Shown: positions 42,154-51,475, counted from the stretch's first letter. The stretch: DNA of 64,000 bases from Paenibacillus peoriae (GCF_022531965.1 NZ_CP092831.1:1082001-1146000), one strand, 5' to 3'. Numbers and translations are program-made. Notes: generated from the letters alone by a model not told the origin.

Positions 42154-43401
42154 CTGAAATATTTTAATGATTTAACCTCTGAGGAAGTAGAAGCGATCTT
42201 TTATACTCCACCGTTGGAGTTTCATAACCGTTCTCCCAAAAGTATATTGGCTTATGCGATAGGAGCGGCTTTGTACATGCCAGCGACCCGCTCGGAAGTA
42301 GCGGAAGAGATCAAAAATGGAAAACATGAAGGGTTAACAACGGTCATTTTGGATTTGGAGGATGCGATAGGGGATCAGCAGGTCGGGCAGGCGGAACAAT
42401 CGCTGGCGCAGCAGCTGTTTCAACTATTGTCTTATGTACGGACGGGGATGATGAGTGAACAGCAATTACCTTTGTTATTTGTGCGTGTGCGCTCTGTGGA
42501 GCAGTTGGAACGACTACTGAACGGTTTGGGTGAATCTTTGTCACTGCTCACGGGCTTTGTCTTACCCAAGTTCTCTTCTGATAATGGACGAGCGTATTTT
42601 GCACTCATTGCAGAATATAACCGGAGTATGCATACAGGGGCAGGAAACGAAAACAACATGCCTGTGCTGTACGGGCTACCGATTCTTGAAAGCTCCAAAA
42701 TCATTTATCGGGAAACCCGCTGGAAAGAGCTATTGTCGATTAAAGAAATCTTAGACGAGTACCAGGAATATGTGTTGAATGTACGCATTGGAGCAACCGA
42801 TTTTTCCAGTCTGTATGGCTTGAGACGCAGCCCGGATATTACGATTTATGAAATTGCCGTCATTCGGGATTGCATCGCAGATATTATTAACTTGTTTGGA
42901 CGCGTGGGCTCAAATTACGTCATTTCCGGTCCTGTATGGGAATATTTCTCTCACCGAGAACGTGTCTTTAAACCTCAATTAAGAGTATCTCCTTTCGAAG
43001 ATGCACTTGGGAAGCCGGGCCGACACTTGCGGATGGACTTCATCTCAGATGCCGTAGACGGACTGATCCGAGAAGTCATGATGGACAAAGAGAATGGGAT
43101 TATCGGCAAAACGATTATTCATCCCTCCCATATTAAGCCGGTACAGGCCATGTATGCGGTGACACATGAAGAGTATATGGATGCACTTGAAATTGTTGAG
43201 CGTAACGACGGTAGTCTGGGTGTATTCAAAAGTACCTATGCCAACAAAATGAATGAAATTAAGCCGCATTTGAATTGGGCTCATCGAATTATCAATAGAT
43301 CAAAAGTATACGGGGTGTTACATGAACAACAACATTTTGTCAGTCTCTTACCCAACCACGAAAACACATCTGCTGCCAATCCTGGAGCAGTTCAGCGTTA
43401 A
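42154..43401 (+). CDS. HpcH/HpaI (CitE-like) aldolase/lyase of the Ter biosynthetic module, CTG start
   Basis: A 415-residue TIM-barrel protein of the HpcH/HpaI/CitE type: ALYMPATR near residue 40, VILDLEDAIGDQQ near 67, RVRSVEQLE near 112, IGATDFSSLYG near 212 and IHPSHIKPV near 320, with the Glu/Asp Mg-binding residues present. The first conventional start (TTG 42214) would cut off LKYFNDLTSEEVEAIFYTPP. An in-frame CTG at 42154 lies 7 bases after AGGAGGGG and restores that segment, so CTG is chosen. It overlaps the next gene by 80 bases. In Ter-linked clusters it is predicted to make or split a C-C bond in the metabolite. Confidence 0.85.
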   Translation: MKYFNDLTSEEVEAIFYTPPLEFHNRSPKSILAYAIGAALYMPATRSEVAEEIKNGKHEGLTTVILDLEDAIGDQQVGQAEQSLAQQLFQLLSYVRTGMMSEQQLPLLFVRVRSVEQLERLLNGLGESLSLLTGFVLPKFSSDNGRAYFALIAEYNRSMHTGAGNENNMPVLYGLPILESSKIIYRETRWKELLSIKEILDEYQEYVLNVRIGATDFSSLYGLRRSPDITIYEIAVIRDCIADIINLFGRVGSNYVISGPVWEYFSHRERVFKPQLRVSPFEDALGKPGRHLRMDFISDAVDGLIREVMMDKENGIIGKTIIHPSHIKPVQAMYAVTHEEYMDALEIVERNDGSLGVFKSTYANKMNEIKPHLNWAHRIINRSKVYGVLHEQQHFVSLLPNHENTSAANPGAVQR

Positions 43402-44800
43402 AATTACGGAGACTCATAATCCATTCCGTCTTCCTGTGGACAAGCTGTTTGCGATGGCGGCACGGGTCAATAAAAAGCGTTCATTTTTATTTGTCAGCAA
43501 GGTGCTGGGCAAGCATATTCCGGTAAACCCATACACCTCTCTGCTCAGTGGTGCGGCGCTGGCGATCCTGCTATATAAGGAGCTTGTCCCACAAGCGGGA
43601 CAACAGATGGATGAACTGATTGGAGAGGCCGTGAGAGGACTACTTAACCCAGACTATGCGAAAGAGGCCTATCGAAAGCTGATGGATGAGCGTTTAGCTT
43701 TTGCTTTTACGGAGCCGATCAAGTTTGTTGGTTTTGCCGAGACGGCTACAGCACTGGGACACAGTATGTATCGGTTGTTTGACGACGGTACCTCGTATAT
43801 TCATACGACACGCGAGGATATCCCGGGCCTTCGGCCTATTATTCGGTTTGAAGAAGAGCATTCGCACGCTGTTGATCATCGTTGCTATGCACTGGATGAA
43901 GGTGCTTTTGCGGGTGATGGCCCGATTGTGCTGGTAGATGATGAAATTACGACGGGGAAAACAACGCTTAATATCATACGGGATATTCAGGAGCATTTTC
44001 CGCGTAAACAGTATGTGATTGCTTCGTTATTGGATTGGCGGACAGACAGCGACGAGCAGGCTTTCGCTGATCTGGAGGTAGAGCTAGGCATTACGATTAC
44101 GCCTTTAAGCTTGCTCAAAGGAAAGATTGAGGTACAGGGAGTACCAATACTGGATCACGCAGAATATGCTGGACAGGCTGGGAACCCAGAACATGCAGCC
44201 ACTAGCATGGCAGAGGTTAATAAAGATGCTTCTGGAATAATTGACCACCGTTTTGAACAGGAGGCTTCCGGTTTTGAGCGGGTAGTACACAGCTCCATGT
44301 CAACGGACGGGTACACCAATACAGCTCCTTATCTAAAATATACAGGCCGTTTTGGTCTACAATCCATTGACAATTCAGCGTTGGATGCAGAAATCACGCG
44401 TACAGCCGAACGACTGAAGCAACTTCGTTCTGGGCAACGCACGCTGGTTATGGGCACGGGAGAATTCATGTACATTCCAATGCGGATTGCAGCAGAGTTA
44501 GGCCCGGATGTGTATTTTCAATCGACGACACGCAGCCCGGTATATCCCCACCGAGAAGAAGGGTATGGAGTCGCTTGTGGTGTGACATATCCATCGCCTG
44601 AGGACAGTACGATACGCAATTTTATTTATAATGTAGACCCTGGTCAGTATGACGAAATATTCGTTTTGATGGAAAGGGAGTCGGACCTAGAGCGGATGAA
44701 CCCCATGCTGGAGGCTTTGAACCGTCTGGGCTGCGATAAAGTGCATGTCGTTTATTTTAACGGTTTAACTAGACAGGAGAGTAAAGGAGCGCGGATATGA
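43322..44800 (+). CDS. Phosphoribosyltransferase-TRSP domain protein
   Basis: A 492-residue cytoplasmic protein. The PRPP-binding motif is IVLVDDEITTGKTTLN near residue 200, typical of type I phosphoribosyltransferases of the orotate type; the C-terminal TRSP domain (about 345-492) includes TLVMGTGEFMYIPMRIA, FQSTTRSPVYPH and YNVDPGQYDEIFVLME. In Ter-associated clusters this is the enzyme proposed to build an N-glycosidic nucleoside-like product. ATG 43322 (CGGGGTG upstream) overlaps the lyase gene by 80 bases and the StiP gene by 4. Confidence 0.88.
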   Translation: MNNNILSVSYPTTKTHLLPILEQFSVKITETHNPFRLPVDKLFAMAARVNKKRSFLFVSKVLGKHIPVNPYTSLLSGAALAILLYKELVPQAGQQMDELIGEAVRGLLNPDYAKEAYRKLMDERLAFAFTEPIKFVGFAETATALGHSMYRLFDDGTSYIHTTREDIPGLRPIIRFEEEHSHAVDHRCYALDEGAFAGDGPIVLVDDEITTGKTTLNIIRDIQEHFPRKQYVIASLLDWRTDSDEQAFADLEVELGITITPLSLLKGKIEVQGVPILDHAEYAGQAGNPEHAATSMAEVNKDASGIIDHRFEQEASGFERVVHSSMSTDGYTNTAPYLKYTGRFGLQSIDNSALDAEITRTAERLKQLRSGQRTLVMGTGEFMYIPMRIAAELGPDVYFQSTTRSPVYPHREEGYGVACGVTYPSPEDSTIRNFIYNVDPGQYDEIFVLMERESDLERMNPMLEALNRLGCDKVHVVYFNGLTRQESKGARI

Positions 44801-45948
44801 AGCAAGCACTCATGGAGCAAATACAACAGAAGAACATTCATCCGCCCAAACCTCTAGGCAGTTATCCTGCCTCGGATGTCACATTTTTATTGAAGGATTT
44901 GAGTAGGGTTACGTTGGAAAAAGGGACGGAGGATCGTGAAGAGGCGATTCAGTCGGGCGTCCATTATTCAGAAATGCTGCCAGTGGAATACGAGCCCACC
45001 GCAGAGTATATTGCATTGTTTCACGAAACGCTTGCCCAATCTGCCCAAAAGGTTGCATTAGCGGCAGCTTCTGTGGCTGAGATGATTGTGAGAAAAAGAG
45101 GCTTAAATACGGCGATTGTTTCTCTGGCTAGAGCAGGGACGCCCATTGGTATCCTGATCAAGCGTTATATTGACTGGAAGTATAGCGTATCCTTGCCGCA
45201 TTACAGCATTTCTATTATTCGTGGCAAAGGCATTGACCGGAATGCGATATTATACATTTTACAGCAGCATGGGCTGGGGATTGAACTTCAGTTTGTCGAT
45301 GGCTGGACGGGGAAAGGGGCAATTCGCCAGGTATTGATTGAGGCCTGCCGTGAGATGAATGCGGATTACGGGTTGCGCCTAAATGATGATCTGGCGGTGC
45401 TGGCCGATCCGGGCAGATGTTCAGAAACCTTTGGTACACGAGAAGATTATTTGATTCCAAGTGCTTGTCTGAATTCGACTGTATCAGGTTTAATGAGTCG
45501 GACGGTATTACGCGACGATCTCATAGGCCCTGACGATTTCCATGGGGCCAAATTTTATGAATCCTGGCGGTCAGTGGATCAGTCCAATACGTTTGTGGAT
45601 ACGGTATCCGGGTATTTTCAAGACGTGGCTGAAGCGGCCGTTGCATATGCTGAACTAATGACATTGAATCCGCCTGCGGTGACATGGCAGGGCTTACGGG
45701 ATATTGAGGCGATTCAGCAGGCATTTGGCATTCGGGATATCAATCTGGTCAAGCCCGGAGTGGGGGAGACGACTCGTGTACTGCTGCGCAGAGTGCCGTG
45801 GAAAATTCTGATTGATCGCGAAGATAATCCGAATCTCCAGCATATTATGCTGCTAGCAAAGGATCGTGGAGTGCCCGTAGAGGTATTTGAAGGATTGACT
45901 TATTCCTGCTGCGGAATTATCAAGCCGCTCAAGGGGGGACAAGAATGA
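44797..45948 (+). CDS. StiP-family/PRTase-like protein with C-terminal PELOTA RNA-binding domain
   Basis: A 383-residue protein. The N-terminal ~280 residues match the family named cysteine protease StiP: VSLARAGTPIGILIKRY near residue 108, SISIIRGKGIDRNA near 142 and FVDGWTGKGAIRQV near 166, a PRPP-like loop. The last ~90 residues (DINLVKPGVGETTRVLLRRV... VEVFEGLTYSCCGIIK) are the PELOTA-type RNA-binding domain. Other workers view this family as a diverged phosphoribosyltransferase, so protease activity is doubtful. It overlaps both neighbours by 4 bases, indicating tight coupling. Confidence 0.85.
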   Translation: MKQALMEQIQQKNIHPPKPLGSYPASDVTFLLKDLSRVTLEKGTEDREEAIQSGVHYSEMLPVEYEPTAEYIALFHETLAQSAQKVALAAASVAEMIVRKRGLNTAIVSLARAGTPIGILIKRYIDWKYSVSLPHYSISIIRGKGIDRNAILYILQQHGLGIELQFVDGWTGKGAIRQVLIEACREMNADYGLRLNDDLAVLADPGRCSETFGTREDYLIPSACLNSTVSGLMSRTVLRDDLIGPDDFHGAKFYESWRSVDQSNTFVDTVSGYFQDVAEAAVAYAELMTLNPPAVTWQGLRDIEAIQQAFGIRDINLVKPGVGETTRVLLRRVPWKILIDREDNPNLQHIMLLAKDRGVPVEVFEGLTYSCCGIIKPLKGGQE

Positions 45949-46781
45949 TCTACGCAAGTGATCTGGATCAGACACTGATTTACTCCAAACGTTCGCTTGG
46001 CGTACCGCTGGAGTCCCCTGGTCTGTTGCCTGCGGAACAGATAAACGGGGCGACATCGGCTTTTATTTCTGAACAAGCCCTGCAATGGCTAAAGACACTG
46101 CCTGAAGATGTGATGTTTATGCCCGTGACGACTCGGACGATGGAACAGTATCGACGAATCACCGTGTTTCAGACGGAGTTGGTTCCCGCATATGCCGTGA
46201 CGAGTAATGGCGGAAACATCATCGTTGGAGGCGAGGTGGATCGAGAGTGGAATCGACGTATTCATGAACAAGTGCGCCGTGATGGTGCTCACGCGGAAGA
46301 AGCACGTCAGGTGTTCGGGCAGGTGCTGCATGAAGATTGGGTGGTAAACGAACGCTTTTGCGACGAGTTATTCTATGCTTTCATGATTGAACGGGATCGT
46401 ATGCCGCTGGAACAGGTGCTGGAGAAGGCGCGAATCATGCGTGAAATGGGCTGGGAGGTATCCATTCAAGGTCGTAAGGTGTATTTGGTACCTGCAGCCG
46501 TGAATAAACAGGCAGCCGTGGAGCATATCCGTAACCTCACGAATGGAGGGACCGTGGTTGCGTCCGGTGACTCTTTGCTAGACCGTTGTCTGCTGGACTA
46601 TGCCGATTATGCGATTGCTCCGCGTCATGGTGAATTGTATCGGGAACAACTGCGGGATAAGCTGGAGGTCAATTATCGTTTTACAGAAGTGTCGGGGGTT
46701 TATGCAGCGAACGAAATCATGGCGTATGTTCATGAAATACACCGGAGTGTGTTCGCAGCTCAAACTTCATTTTCAGAATAG
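45945..46781 (+). CDS. HAD family hydrolase of the Ter biosynthetic module
   Basis: A 278-residue HAD phosphatase with DLDQTLIYSKRS near residue 5, TTRTMEQYRR near 61 and VASGDSLLDRCLLDYAD near 202. It lies between the StiP gene (4-base overlap) and an ATP-grasp gene (17 bases). It probably removes the phosphate from the phosphoribosyl-derived intermediate. Start ATG 45945 follows AAGGGGGGACAAGA. Confidence 0.88.
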   Translation: MIYASDLDQTLIYSKRSLGVPLESPGLLPAEQINGATSAFISEQALQWLKTLPEDVMFMPVTTRTMEQYRRITVFQTELVPAYAVTSNGGNIIVGGEVDREWNRRIHEQVRRDGAHAEEARQVFGQVLHEDWVVNERFCDELFYAFMIERDRMPLEQVLEKARIMREMGWEVSIQGRKVYLVPAAVNKQAAVEHIRNLTNGGTVVASGDSLLDRCLLDYADYAIAPRHGELYREQLRDKLEVNYRFTEVSGVYAANEIMAYVHEIHRSVFAAQTSFSE

Positions 46782-46798
46782 ATAGGGGACGTGGCTCT

Positions 46799-47830
46799 GT
46801 GAAGAAGGTTAAAGTGTATTTTAACCGCTGGTTTTCAGTGGCGTATCATTATATGAATGCTATTCGTAACAATGAGGACGGTATTCCGTTCGAGATCTAT
46901 GCGACGCACTCTGATCCGCAGCATATGGCGTTACAGGCCAGTGATGTAGCTGAAGTAGAGCCTCGCACCAGTGGTGTGGAGTACGCACGGTTTTGCGCTG
47001 ATTTTTGCAGACGGCACGGAATTGATGTCTTTATCCCACGGTGGAATATGCTCGATATTAGCAAGCATCTTTATTTGTTCGATGATATTGGGACAAAAGT
47101 GATGGTATGCCAAGATACCGAACTGCTGGAGCAACTGATGGAAAAGGATCTGTTTTATGAATCCATCCGTCAAAAGGACATTGTCACGATTCCCGATTAT
47201 GCCATTGCCAGCAATGCCGAGCAGTTTAAACAGGCTTATGAGTCGTTAATAGCACTTGGGCATAAGGTATGCTTTAAGCCATGTAATGCAGAAGGCGGAA
47301 TGGGCTTTCGTATCATCGACAATGAACGTAATCCGCTGGACGAACTGTTCGGACATGCGCTGAATCATATTTCGTTCGAGGAAGCACACCGCGTATTGTC
47401 ATCCACAGAATCATTTCCCAATCTGATGGTGATGGAGTTGCTGGAGGGATACGAATACAGTATTGACTGCCTGGCTGACCGGAACGGAAAGCTGCTAGCA
47501 GCAGTTCCGCGTAGGAAGGCAGGAGGACGATTACGGCTGCTGGAGCAGCATCCCGAGCTGTTGGAGGTGGCACAGAAGGTCGCTGAGGCGTATCATATTC
47601 CGTACAATTATAATATTCAGGTAAAATATAACGGCGAGCATGCCAAGCTGCTAGAGATCAATCCGCGGATGTCCGGAGGACTTCATGTATCATGTTTGTC
47701 AGGTATCAACTTTCCTTATCTAGCGGTGAAATCGGCCTTGGGTCATGAGATCGGTTCACTTCATCCGCAATACGACATTTTAGCCAGTCATATCGAGCAG
47801 CCAATCACCATACGTAAATCCGTACATTGA
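46799..47830 (+). CDS. ATP-grasp ligase of the Ter biosynthetic module
   Basis: A 343-residue ATP-grasp enzyme. VCFKPCNAEGGMGFRII near residue 158 holds the Lys and Gly-rich loop, MVMELLEGYEYSIDCL near 210 the central strand and LLEINPRMSGGLHVS near 282 the metal-binding Glu/Asn. It should join a carboxylate to an amine in the last step of the pathway. The start is GTG 46799 with AGGGGAC upstream; no in-frame ATG lies nearby. Confidence 0.88.
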   Translation: MKKVKVYFNRWFSVAYHYMNAIRNNEDGIPFEIYATHSDPQHMALQASDVAEVEPRTSGVEYARFCADFCRRHGIDVFIPRWNMLDISKHLYLFDDIGTKVMVCQDTELLEQLMEKDLFYESIRQKDIVTIPDYAIASNAEQFKQAYESLIALGHKVCFKPCNAEGGMGFRIIDNERNPLDELFGHALNHISFEEAHRVLSSTESFPNLMVMELLEGYEYSIDCLADRNGKLLAAVPRRKAGGRLRLLEQHPELLEVAQKVAEAYHIPYNYNIQVKYNGEHAKLLEINPRMSGGLHVSCLSGINFPYLAVKSALGHEIGSLHPQYDILASHIEQPITIRKSVH

Positions 47831-47888
47831 CACACACAAATATTGTTTTCTACAATATGGTAAGGGTTTACGTCAGGAGGTACAAGCT

Positions 47889-48569
47889 ATGACGTCAAAA
47901 ATGTGGGGTGCCACGATTGCTGTGGTTAGCTACCTGATTGCGCTTTTACTAAGTTTTTGGTTGCCACTGTTTGTGTGTTTGGCGATTCCGATCCTTGGTT
48001 TGGGAGGATACAGCGCCATCATGGCTGTTCGCCATCCTCGCCCCAATCTGACCGGTTCCGTGATTCCGGTGGTGCAGGAGCAGGTCGGTGAGACACAGCA
48101 GCATGAAAAGGAAGCTGCCGTTCGACCGGAGTCTATGACAGGACAAGTACGTCAACCAGATCAGGTGAGCAGTGAATTTGCTCAGGTGATGGAGTATTTG
48201 GAGGTACTGGAGGATATGGTGATCTCCGAGGGACAGAAGGATGCGCTTGATAACGAGATTGTCGAGAAGGCGCTGGCTCTATTTGCACGTTTGCAGCGGG
48301 TCATTCCGCTTTTGCATGAACTGAACAACAGCGAAGTGAATCATACGGTTCGGAGATTGATTTTGAAGGATTTGAATGGGCTAATTAATCCGTTCCTTCG
48401 GCTCAGCGGCGATGCGAAGCGGACCAACCGGAGGACGTTGTTAAACGGATTACGGGATGTGGATAATAAAATATCAGTAATTGTATCCACGGTGGAGCAT
48501 AAGGATCTCATGGAATTACAGAGCAAAGCGGAGCTTATTCACCAGCGTTATAGCAGTTCCGAATTGTAG
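47889..48569 (+). CDS. XpaC-like membrane protein preceding TelA
   Basis: A 226-residue protein with two N-terminal membrane helices (residues ~7-48) and a helical cytoplasmic domain (FAQVMEYLEVLEDMVIS, NEIVEKALALFARLQRVIPL). The shape and its place before a TelA gene match the XpaC (5-bromo-4-chloroindolyl phosphate hydrolysis) family, which pairs with YaaN/TelA in Bacillus. Direct motif similarity is weak. ATG 47889 follows AGGAGG. Confidence 0.75.
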   Translation: MTSKMWGATIAVVSYLIALLLSFWLPLFVCLAIPILGLGGYSAIMAVRHPRPNLTGSVIPVVQEQVGETQQHEKEAAVRPESMTGQVRQPDQVSSEFAQVMEYLEVLEDMVISEGQKDALDNEIVEKALALFARLQRVIPLLHELNNSEVNHTVRRLILKDLNGLINPFLRLSGDAKRTNRRTLLNGLRDVDNKISVIVSTVEHKDLMELQSKAELIHQRYSSSEL

Positions 48570-48665
48570 GCGATTTGTAAGAAAATAAAAAAGTAGCAAA
48601 TTAGCTGCTCTGAAAAACAACGATTATACTTGGGAACAGTTGTTTTTTAGAATAGGAGGTAGCGT

Positions 48666-49766
48666 ATGGCGACCCCATGGGCTGAGTTGAAAAAAGAAGA
48701 TGAACAGAAGGTGACTGAGGAGGCTTCACAGCTGATTCAGAAGGTATCACAAAGCGATGTCATGAGCTTGGATACCTTAATGGATGATATCGGTAAGTTG
48801 GGGGTTAAAACGCAGGAACGTGCGGGGCAGACCCTTAAAATGCTGGATCGTCCGGTAAACGACCTCATGTCCGGTGATCGGGCTGAGGTATCCAATATGA
48901 TCTTAAAGCTGCGTGATGAATGTGAAACGCTCCAGCAGAGCAAAAATGTGAGTTTTTTTGGCAAGCTTCTGCGTAAAAGCCCGTTAAAAAACTACATTTA
49001 CAAGTATCAGTCGGTGAAGACGAACATCGAGAAAATCATTACTGCCTTGAGAGATGGTAAGGATAATCTGGAAGAAAACATCGTCAGCATGAGACAGTTG
49101 AAGAAAGCCTCCATTGAAGAAATCTACAATTTACAGACGAAGATCGCCTTTGGTAATCGCCTGAAAGAACTGTTTGAGACCGAGATTGCCAAGCCGGAAA
49201 ATGAAAACCGCAAGCCTCATCTGGAGCGGGGATTGCGCAAGGTGGTTACTCGTACGCAGTCTATGACCGAAATGATTTTGTTATACAATCAGGCGATTGC
49301 GGCAACGGATATTATTAATGATAACAATGATAAACTGATTGATTCTGTAAATAATGCGATTGATAAAACATCGAATCTGATTACTGTATCGGCTATGATC
49401 GCGATGGCGCTGGCGGATCAGGACAAAATCATTTCAGCCGTCGATGCGACCAACCGTACCATTGAAAATCAATTCAAGGAAAATGCGAAGCTTCTCAAAA
49501 CGACGACCGAGAGAACGACAGATCTGCTTAGCAAGCCTTCTATGTCACTGGAGGCTGTGAATCAGGCGATTGGTGATTTGGTATCTGCTTTGGATCTGTC
49601 TGAAAAATCAAACCGTCGGATTATTGAAAGCTGCCATGATTATACAAGTAAAATGACAGCAATCAATGCCAACCTTAGCCAACGTTTGGGGATCGAAGGG
49701 AAAGAACCTTCCAAACCGCTGAAGGATAGTAATTCTTCTGAGGGTTTAAGCTCGTTTTTGAACTGA
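48666..49766 (+). CDS. TelA family toxic anion resistance protein (YceH-like)
   Basis: A 366-residue, mostly alpha-helical protein of the TelA/KlaA family (LGVKTQERAGQTLKMLDRPV near residue 40, then long helices and QAIAATDIINDNNDKLIDSV near 210). TelA proteins accompany Ter loci and are linked to tellurite and cationic peptide resistance; they may act as scaffold with XpaC. ATG 48666 follows AATAGGAGGT. Confidence 0.9.
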   Translation: MATPWAELKKEDEQKVTEEASQLIQKVSQSDVMSLDTLMDDIGKLGVKTQERAGQTLKMLDRPVNDLMSGDRAEVSNMILKLRDECETLQQSKNVSFFGKLLRKSPLKNYIYKYQSVKTNIEKIITALRDGKDNLEENIVSMRQLKKASIEEIYNLQTKIAFGNRLKELFETEIAKPENENRKPHLERGLRKVVTRTQSMTEMILLYNQAIAATDIINDNNDKLIDSVNNAIDKTSNLITVSAMIAMALADQDKIISAVDATNRTIENQFKENAKLLKTTTERTTDLLSKPSMSLEAVNQAIGDLVSALDLSEKSNRRIIESCHDYTSKMTAINANLSQRLGIEGKEPSKPLKDSNSSEGLSSFLN

Positions 49767-49796
49767 TGACAATGTAGAATAATAGACCAATCTATG

Positions 49797-49836
49797 AAAA
49801 AGACGCCGGGATGACTCCGAAGGGCGTCTTTTTTTG
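49797..49836 (+). terminator. Intrinsic terminator after telA
   Basis: AAAGACGCC and GGCGTCTTT flank a 15-base loop and lead into more Ts. Confidence 0.85.
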
Positions 49837-49931
49837 GTTTGCCAGCAGCTAATAAAGGACATGATGAACATACATAGCATTCTCGTGCATAAACTCTTAA
49901 AAAGCGAATGACAAAAGGAGAGAGCGAGCGT

Positions 49932-50033
49932 ATGATGTCCTTTATTTTGGGTTGTGTCATTGTCTATTTACTTGTGGCTGCCAGTAGCGAAAAAGTAGAT
50001 TCAATTGTGGAGTTAAATGATTCTGTGAAATAA
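49932..50033 (+). CDS. Putative 33-residue single-helix membrane protein
   Basis: An ORF of 34 codons starting ATG ATG TCC with AAAAGGAGAGAG about 11 bases upstream. It begins MMSFILGCVIVYLLVAASSE, a membrane helix, and ends with an acidic tail of 13 residues. It lies on the Ter strand between the telA terminator and the 50104 gene. No homologue is recognised; the ribosome site and helix are the only support. It could be a Ter membrane accessory or a chance ORF. Confidence 0.45.
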   Translation: MMSFILGCVIVYLLVAASSEKVDSIVELNDSVK

Positions 50034-50103
50034 AATTTTTTATTGAAAATCATGCATTTTCTGATAGGATAGAGTTAAATATTGGAATCCAAAAGGAGAA
50101 TGC

Positions 50104-50649
50104 ATGCTGGAATTTTCATTTGAAATCATCGACGAATCGAAAATTAACATTGTATATCAGTATGGAAGCAGCAGCTTCAATTTTAATTTATTTTTTAACT
50201 ACGGTGTGTGGACGCTGCATCCTTTTGACGGGATTCTACTGCAGAACAAGGAAATGTGCCGTCTGATCGTTACGGATCTGTTTAAGAACAAAGATTTTCA
50301 TGTCATGCTGGCACGCGAAAATATTTTATTATCAACCCTGCGTACCTCTATTGATCTCAATCCCGAAACTCGGGGAGATCGATATCAGGAACAGGAATTT
50401 GATGAACTGTCTGATTTTGCCGAGACACACAGCTTTGAAGAGGTACTGCAAATCGAGCAGGATTCCGTCCGCGAACGTATGGACTTTTTCCAAAACATCA
50501 TTCAAAAAATGTATATGGAAGGATTCGGCCCGGAAGACAATGATTTTAACAAAGTGCAAGCTATCCTCCGTATTTATAAGGCTGCACATGACCAACTCGG
50601 AGAATTAAGCGACTTTCCCCTGAGAGGCGACGAACGACGCAGATGGTAG
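50104..50649 (+). CDS. Unknown protein of the Ter locus, 181 residues
   Basis: I do not recognise this family. The protein starts MLEFSFEIIDESKINIVYQ and has a beta-like first third (FNFNLFFNYGVWTLHPFDGI), then acidic and helical segments (QEFDELSDFAETHSFEEV, ERMDFFQNIIQKMYMEGF), and a basic end (RGDERRRW). It lies between telA and the VWA gene, with AAAAGGAGAA upstream of ATG 50104. Position suggests a Ter accessory; no domain can be named. Confidence 0.7.
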   Translation: MLEFSFEIIDESKINIVYQYGSSSFNFNLFFNYGVWTLHPFDGILLQNKEMCRLIVTDLFKNKDFHVMLARENILLSTLRTSIDLNPETRGDRYQEQEFDELSDFAETHSFEEVLQIEQDSVRERMDFFQNIIQKMYMEGFGPEDNDFNKVQAILRIYKAAHDQLGELSDFPLRGDERRRW

Positions 50650-50701
50650 AGTAGACGTACTAGACGTACAAACGCAAACATCATAGAGGAGCGTGGGGAA
50701 C

Positions 50702-51379
50702 ATGAGCAGTATTTCTTTACTTAAAAAGAATGCGCAACTGGTACTGACTAAAAAGAATCTAACGAATGTGACTGCGAGAGTTGGATTGGTGCTCGATATT
50801 TCAGGATCTATGAGAAGTTTGTACAAAAATGGTACCGTTCAAAAGGTGTTGGAACGAATTGTTGCAGTAGCGAGTGCTTTGGATGATGATGGTGTACTGG
50901 ACGTATGGGTGTATGATCACCGTTTTTCACGGTTGCCTTCCGTTACCGAAAATGATGTTGACAACTATGTTGAAAGACATATTCTGTCCAATGATTATTT
51001 GCCCAAGTTCGGTCGTAATGATGAGCCGCCTGTGATGCGCGATGTCATCGCCAAATACACCAAGGAAGAACCCTCTTCTGATCCGGCCTTTGTTATTTTT
51101 ATTAATGATGGCGGTGTGAAGCGTGGAAAAGGAGACAACATCGACAACGCGGTCATTGATTCGTCAGGAGAGCCGATTTTCTGGCAATTTATAGGTGTGG
51201 GTGAGTCCGATTTTGGTGTATTAAAGAAGCTCGACAACATACAAGGCCGTGTGGTAGATAACGCTAATTTTTTTCAAATACAAGATATCGAATCTATGGA
51301 AGATAATGAATTGTACGAACTATTGCTTAACGAGTTCCCGTCATGGTTGCAAGAAGCGAAAGAAAAGCATATTTATTAA
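50702..51379 (+). CDS. VWA-domain protein of the Ter locus (TerF/TerY-type)
   Basis: A 225-residue protein that is almost wholly a von Willebrand A domain. The MIDAS is DISGSM (Asp32, Ser34, Ser36), with FIFINDGG near residue 138 supplying the later Asp. The last part has WQFIGVGESDFGVLKKLD, seen in the TerF C-terminal VWA. In Ter systems VWA proteins bind metal and assemble with TerD. The frame opens at GTG 50693, but ATG 50702 has GAGGAG 10 bases upstream. A terminator follows, so it closes the cluster. Confidence 0.88.
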   Translation: MSSISLLKKNAQLVLTKKNLTNVTARVGLVLDISGSMRSLYKNGTVQKVLERIVAVASALDDDGVLDVWVYDHRFSRLPSVTENDVDNYVERHILSNDYLPKFGRNDEPPVMRDVIAKYTKEEPSSDPAFVIFINDGGVKRGKGDNIDNAVIDSSGEPIFWQFIGVGESDFGVLKKLDNIQGRVVDNANFFQIQDIESMEDNELYELLLNEFPSWLQEAKEKHIY

Positions 51380-51432
51380 GGATACTAAGTGTTGTAATAT
51401 GCGATCCTACAAAGCTTCATATAAAAAATACA

Positions 51433-51475
51433 AAAAGAGAGAGTTCCGCTAGCAATGCGAAACTCTCTCTTTCTT
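51433..51475. terminator. Intrinsic terminator at end of Ter cluster
   Basis: AAAAGAGAGAGTT and AACTCTCTCTTT form a 12-pair stem around a 14-base loop, then CTTT. Confidence 0.85.

Noticed and set aside
44797..45948. True cysteine protease activity for the StiP-family protein
   Set aside because: The family name is historic; PRPP-like loop and Ter context favour phosphoribosyltransferase chemistry.
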